DNA of 64,000 bases from Datnioides undecimradiatus (taxonomy: Eukaryota; Chordata; Actinopteri; Lobotiformes; Datnioididae). A program made the position numbers and the translations under genes. The stretch is from NCBI GenBank assembly GCA_008933995.1, contig WARS01000032.1, positions 124,001 to 188,000 on the forward strand. The letters are read 5' to 3'. Below, in pieces: positions 62,223 to 64,000 of the stretch (within the stretch, counting starts at the first letter, position 1; every line of letters begins with the position of its first letter). Under the pieces are notes generated by a model. The model searched no databases, was not told the origin of the DNA, and worked only from the letters and a program-made list of their open reading frames with translations.

Positions 62223-63857
62223 GTCTGTAAATATACATATCTATATATGTCTCCCAGTCTGTATTTCTAATGCTATAAATAAAAAGAAAGCTCTTTACTC
62301 ACACATTTAATTGTGGAAGCTCATGTCTGCCAGCATAGCAAATAAAAACAAGAGGATGTTAGGATTAATGAGTAAGGGAGTCTGTCTGATGATGTCCATT
62401 AGCATCAATTAATGAGGGATGCGGAGGTCAGACCCATCTACTGAGCAGCGAATGTTGTCTCCATGGAATCTATTAATTCCCGATTAGACATTATATGGAC
62501 TCCTCGAATGGCAATATCCCTCATATCATTTACCATTAATTTGTATTTTTATGGCAAAGTTTTTCACACATTGAAAAGGTCAATAACATGGCATCAGTTG
62601 ACAAACAGTAAATATAATTTGACACCAGGCGACTGTCGGCTGCAGCCTGAAGTAACAAGTTGAACAGTGAATGGGATGCCAAATAGTTTCAAAGAAATTA
62701 CTCAGCTACCATTAATCAATGGACCCCCTGCAGCCAATCAGAGCTGAACTTTCATTCAAAGCATGGTATAAAGCATCTACTTAGTGAAGATTGTGATTCT
62801 ACAAAGTGTTAAGCTACTAAACCCAAGTCACAAAGTCAAAATTATGATATTACAACAAAATTATGCTTTAGTAAGTAAAATTATGAATAGTTAAAATAAA
62901 GAGCAACTAATTTTAGAATATGAGATACTAAGTCAAAATTATTAGTTATAAGATTACAATTTAACCTACTGTTACATAAATTTGACTTTTTTGTTTTTAT
63001 TTCATGTCAAACTTTTCATCTATCTACAGACTCTGCAAAGACTCTACTCACTGAAAATGTGGCATTATATTTTATTCTAAAAAAAAAAAGGGGGTGAGTC
63101 TTTTTAAGGGTTTGAAGCTTTTCTCCTCTAGATAACACTTCACTGATGTCAAGGTGCTTCATTTAGCAGTGAAGGTAACACTAAAATAGGTACACCCATC
63201 AGCCGTCACCGTACCTAACTATACAGAAACCAAGGCCAATTTGCTGCCAGTCTTCATCTGAGTGCGAAATTACCACGAACTTACACAGTAAATTATAGTT
63301 CAACCTTGGACTGTTTGGACAGCTGAGAGTGACTCACTTAAAGCACAGAGATACAAATCTGTCTTAAATCTGCAAAGCCATTGAGAGCTCCTTCCTTGAG
63401 CTGCTTCATTCATAATGAATGAGAACCAACTTTATGCGTAGTGTGACATTAACCGGTGGGATTTTCTACGGAAATGGTTTTCTGGTGCAGAACAGTTCTC
63501 CGTAGGATGAAACAAAGCTCATTTAAGCATAATTACAGTACTCAAACAAACACCCTTTGGAGATGGAGATGGAGAAGTGAAAGACTCACTATGCTTGTGT
63601 CTTGTTTTTCCTTACCAGCACTGATTTAATTATCTATTTGAATTGTCCTTCATCTGGTAGACATGCCCATGTTTTATAGTAAATGTCTTTTTTTTAGCCC
63701 AAACCATAATCTGTTCCTAAACTCGACTAAATAGTTCTAACCCAAACCAAACTGTGATCATTTCACAAAATTGTGAGAAACTCTCTGGCAGAAAGCTCCG
63801 AGGGCGAATATCTCAGATTACCACAAATTACCAACCCAAACGATCTCTGTTGTTTAG
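62223..63857 (+). other. b4galt2: Intron 2 of b4galt2 (1,635 nt)
   Basis: A phase 0 intron between Lys and Val of ...RPRWK|VAIIIPF. The acceptor is TCTCTGTTGTTTAG, a modest pyrimidine tract. It contains a homeodomain-rich stretch at about 62340-62640 and otherwise AT-rich unique-looking DNA. No nested gene was seen. Confidence 0.9.
62340..62640. promoter_or_regulatory. Candidate conserved noncoding block in intron 2
   Basis: Repeat-free, with many TAAT/ATTA cores: GGATTAATGAG, GCATCAATTAATGAGGG, CTATTAATTCCCGATTAGAC and TTTACCATTAATTTG. The texture resembles a developmental enhancer. It lies just after exon 2. No conservation data are available. Confidence 0.22.
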
Positions 63858-63974
63858 GTGGCCATCATCATCCCGTTTCGACACCGAGAAAACCATCTAA
63901 AGTACTGGCTCCACTACCTCCACCCGATCCTCAGACGGCAGAGGATTGACTACGGCATCTACATCATCAACCAG
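63858..63974 (+). CDS. b4galt2: b4galt2 coding exon 3: nucleotide-sugar-binding start of GT7 fold
   Basis: Encodes 39 residues (178-216 of the long form), beginning VAIIIPFRHRENHLKYWL and ending with YGIYIINQ. The PFRHR segment (183-187) corresponds to the PFRNR motif that contacts UDP-galactose in bovine B4GALT1. The WLHYLHPILRRQ helix is typical of the family. The donor is CAG|GTAGAT, phase 0. Exons 2 and 3 together are 236 bp, the length I recall for the single second exon of mammalian B4GALT1. The rest of the catalytic domain lies past the window end, so the gene is partial here because of the window and not because it is broken. Confidence 0.96.
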
Positions 63975-64000
63975 GTAGATCAGACGAGAGCAGCTAAATG
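63975..64000 (+). other. b4galt2: Start of intron 3 of b4galt2
   Basis: Begins GTAGAT after the CAG of exon 3. Only 26 bases are visible. Confidence 0.85.

Noticed and set aside
63180-63260. AGGTACACCCATCAG as the end of a known fish repeat
   Set aside because: Only a short match to a remembered motif; nothing further follows the expected order.
1-64000. tRNA or other RNA genes, CRISPR arrays, retroviral or other virus-like elements
   Set aside because: Looked for A/B-box and cloverleaf patterns, regularly spaced repeats, and reverse transcriptase, capsid or envelope motifs and long terminal repeats; none seen by eye.

Overview
The window is vertebrate, almost certainly teleost, genomic DNA. 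It has split genes with GT-AG introns, abundant CA/TG microsatellites, and several degraded interspersed repeats that I recognise from spiny-rayed (percomorph) fish. The only protein gene I can support is the 5' half of b4galt2 (beta-1,4-galactosyltransferase 2) on the plus strand. Three coding exons are present: 7029-7440, 62104-62222 and 63858-63974. They join in frame into about 216 residues: a cytosolic tail, a Golgi signal-anchor, a glycosylated stem and the start of the catalytic domain, ending at the conserved ...INQ. The rest of the enzyme, including the DVD metal-binding motif and the WGWGGEDDD acceptor-site region, lies beyond the window.

Layout. 1-6444: no recognisable gene; either upstream flank or a 5' UTR intron. 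6445-7028: probable 5' UTR part of the first coding exon, with a good 3' splice site before it and many upstream ATGs, including a strong-context mini-ORF that overlaps the long-form start. 7029-7440: coding exon 1. 7441-62103: one intron of about 54.7 kb, very large for this gene, with no nested protein gene. It holds simple repeats, five or six degraded copies of one nonautonomous DNA element, other percomorph repeats, facing GT/CA tracts able to form long RNA hairpins, candidate regulatory blocks and an in-frame 18-nt candidate microexon. 62104-62222: exon 2. 62223-63857: a short intron that appears to split the exon that is single (236 bp, from memory) in mammalian B4GALT1. 63858-63974: exon 3. 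63975-64000: start of the next intron.

The points most worth following are the 18-nt in-frame microexon candidate at 24950-24967, the extra intron inside the canonical 236-bp exon, the dual-start/uORF arrangement at 7009-7092, and the repeated GT...CA inverted architecture in the giant intron. No RNA gene, CRISPR array, virus-derived element or toxin gene was recognised.
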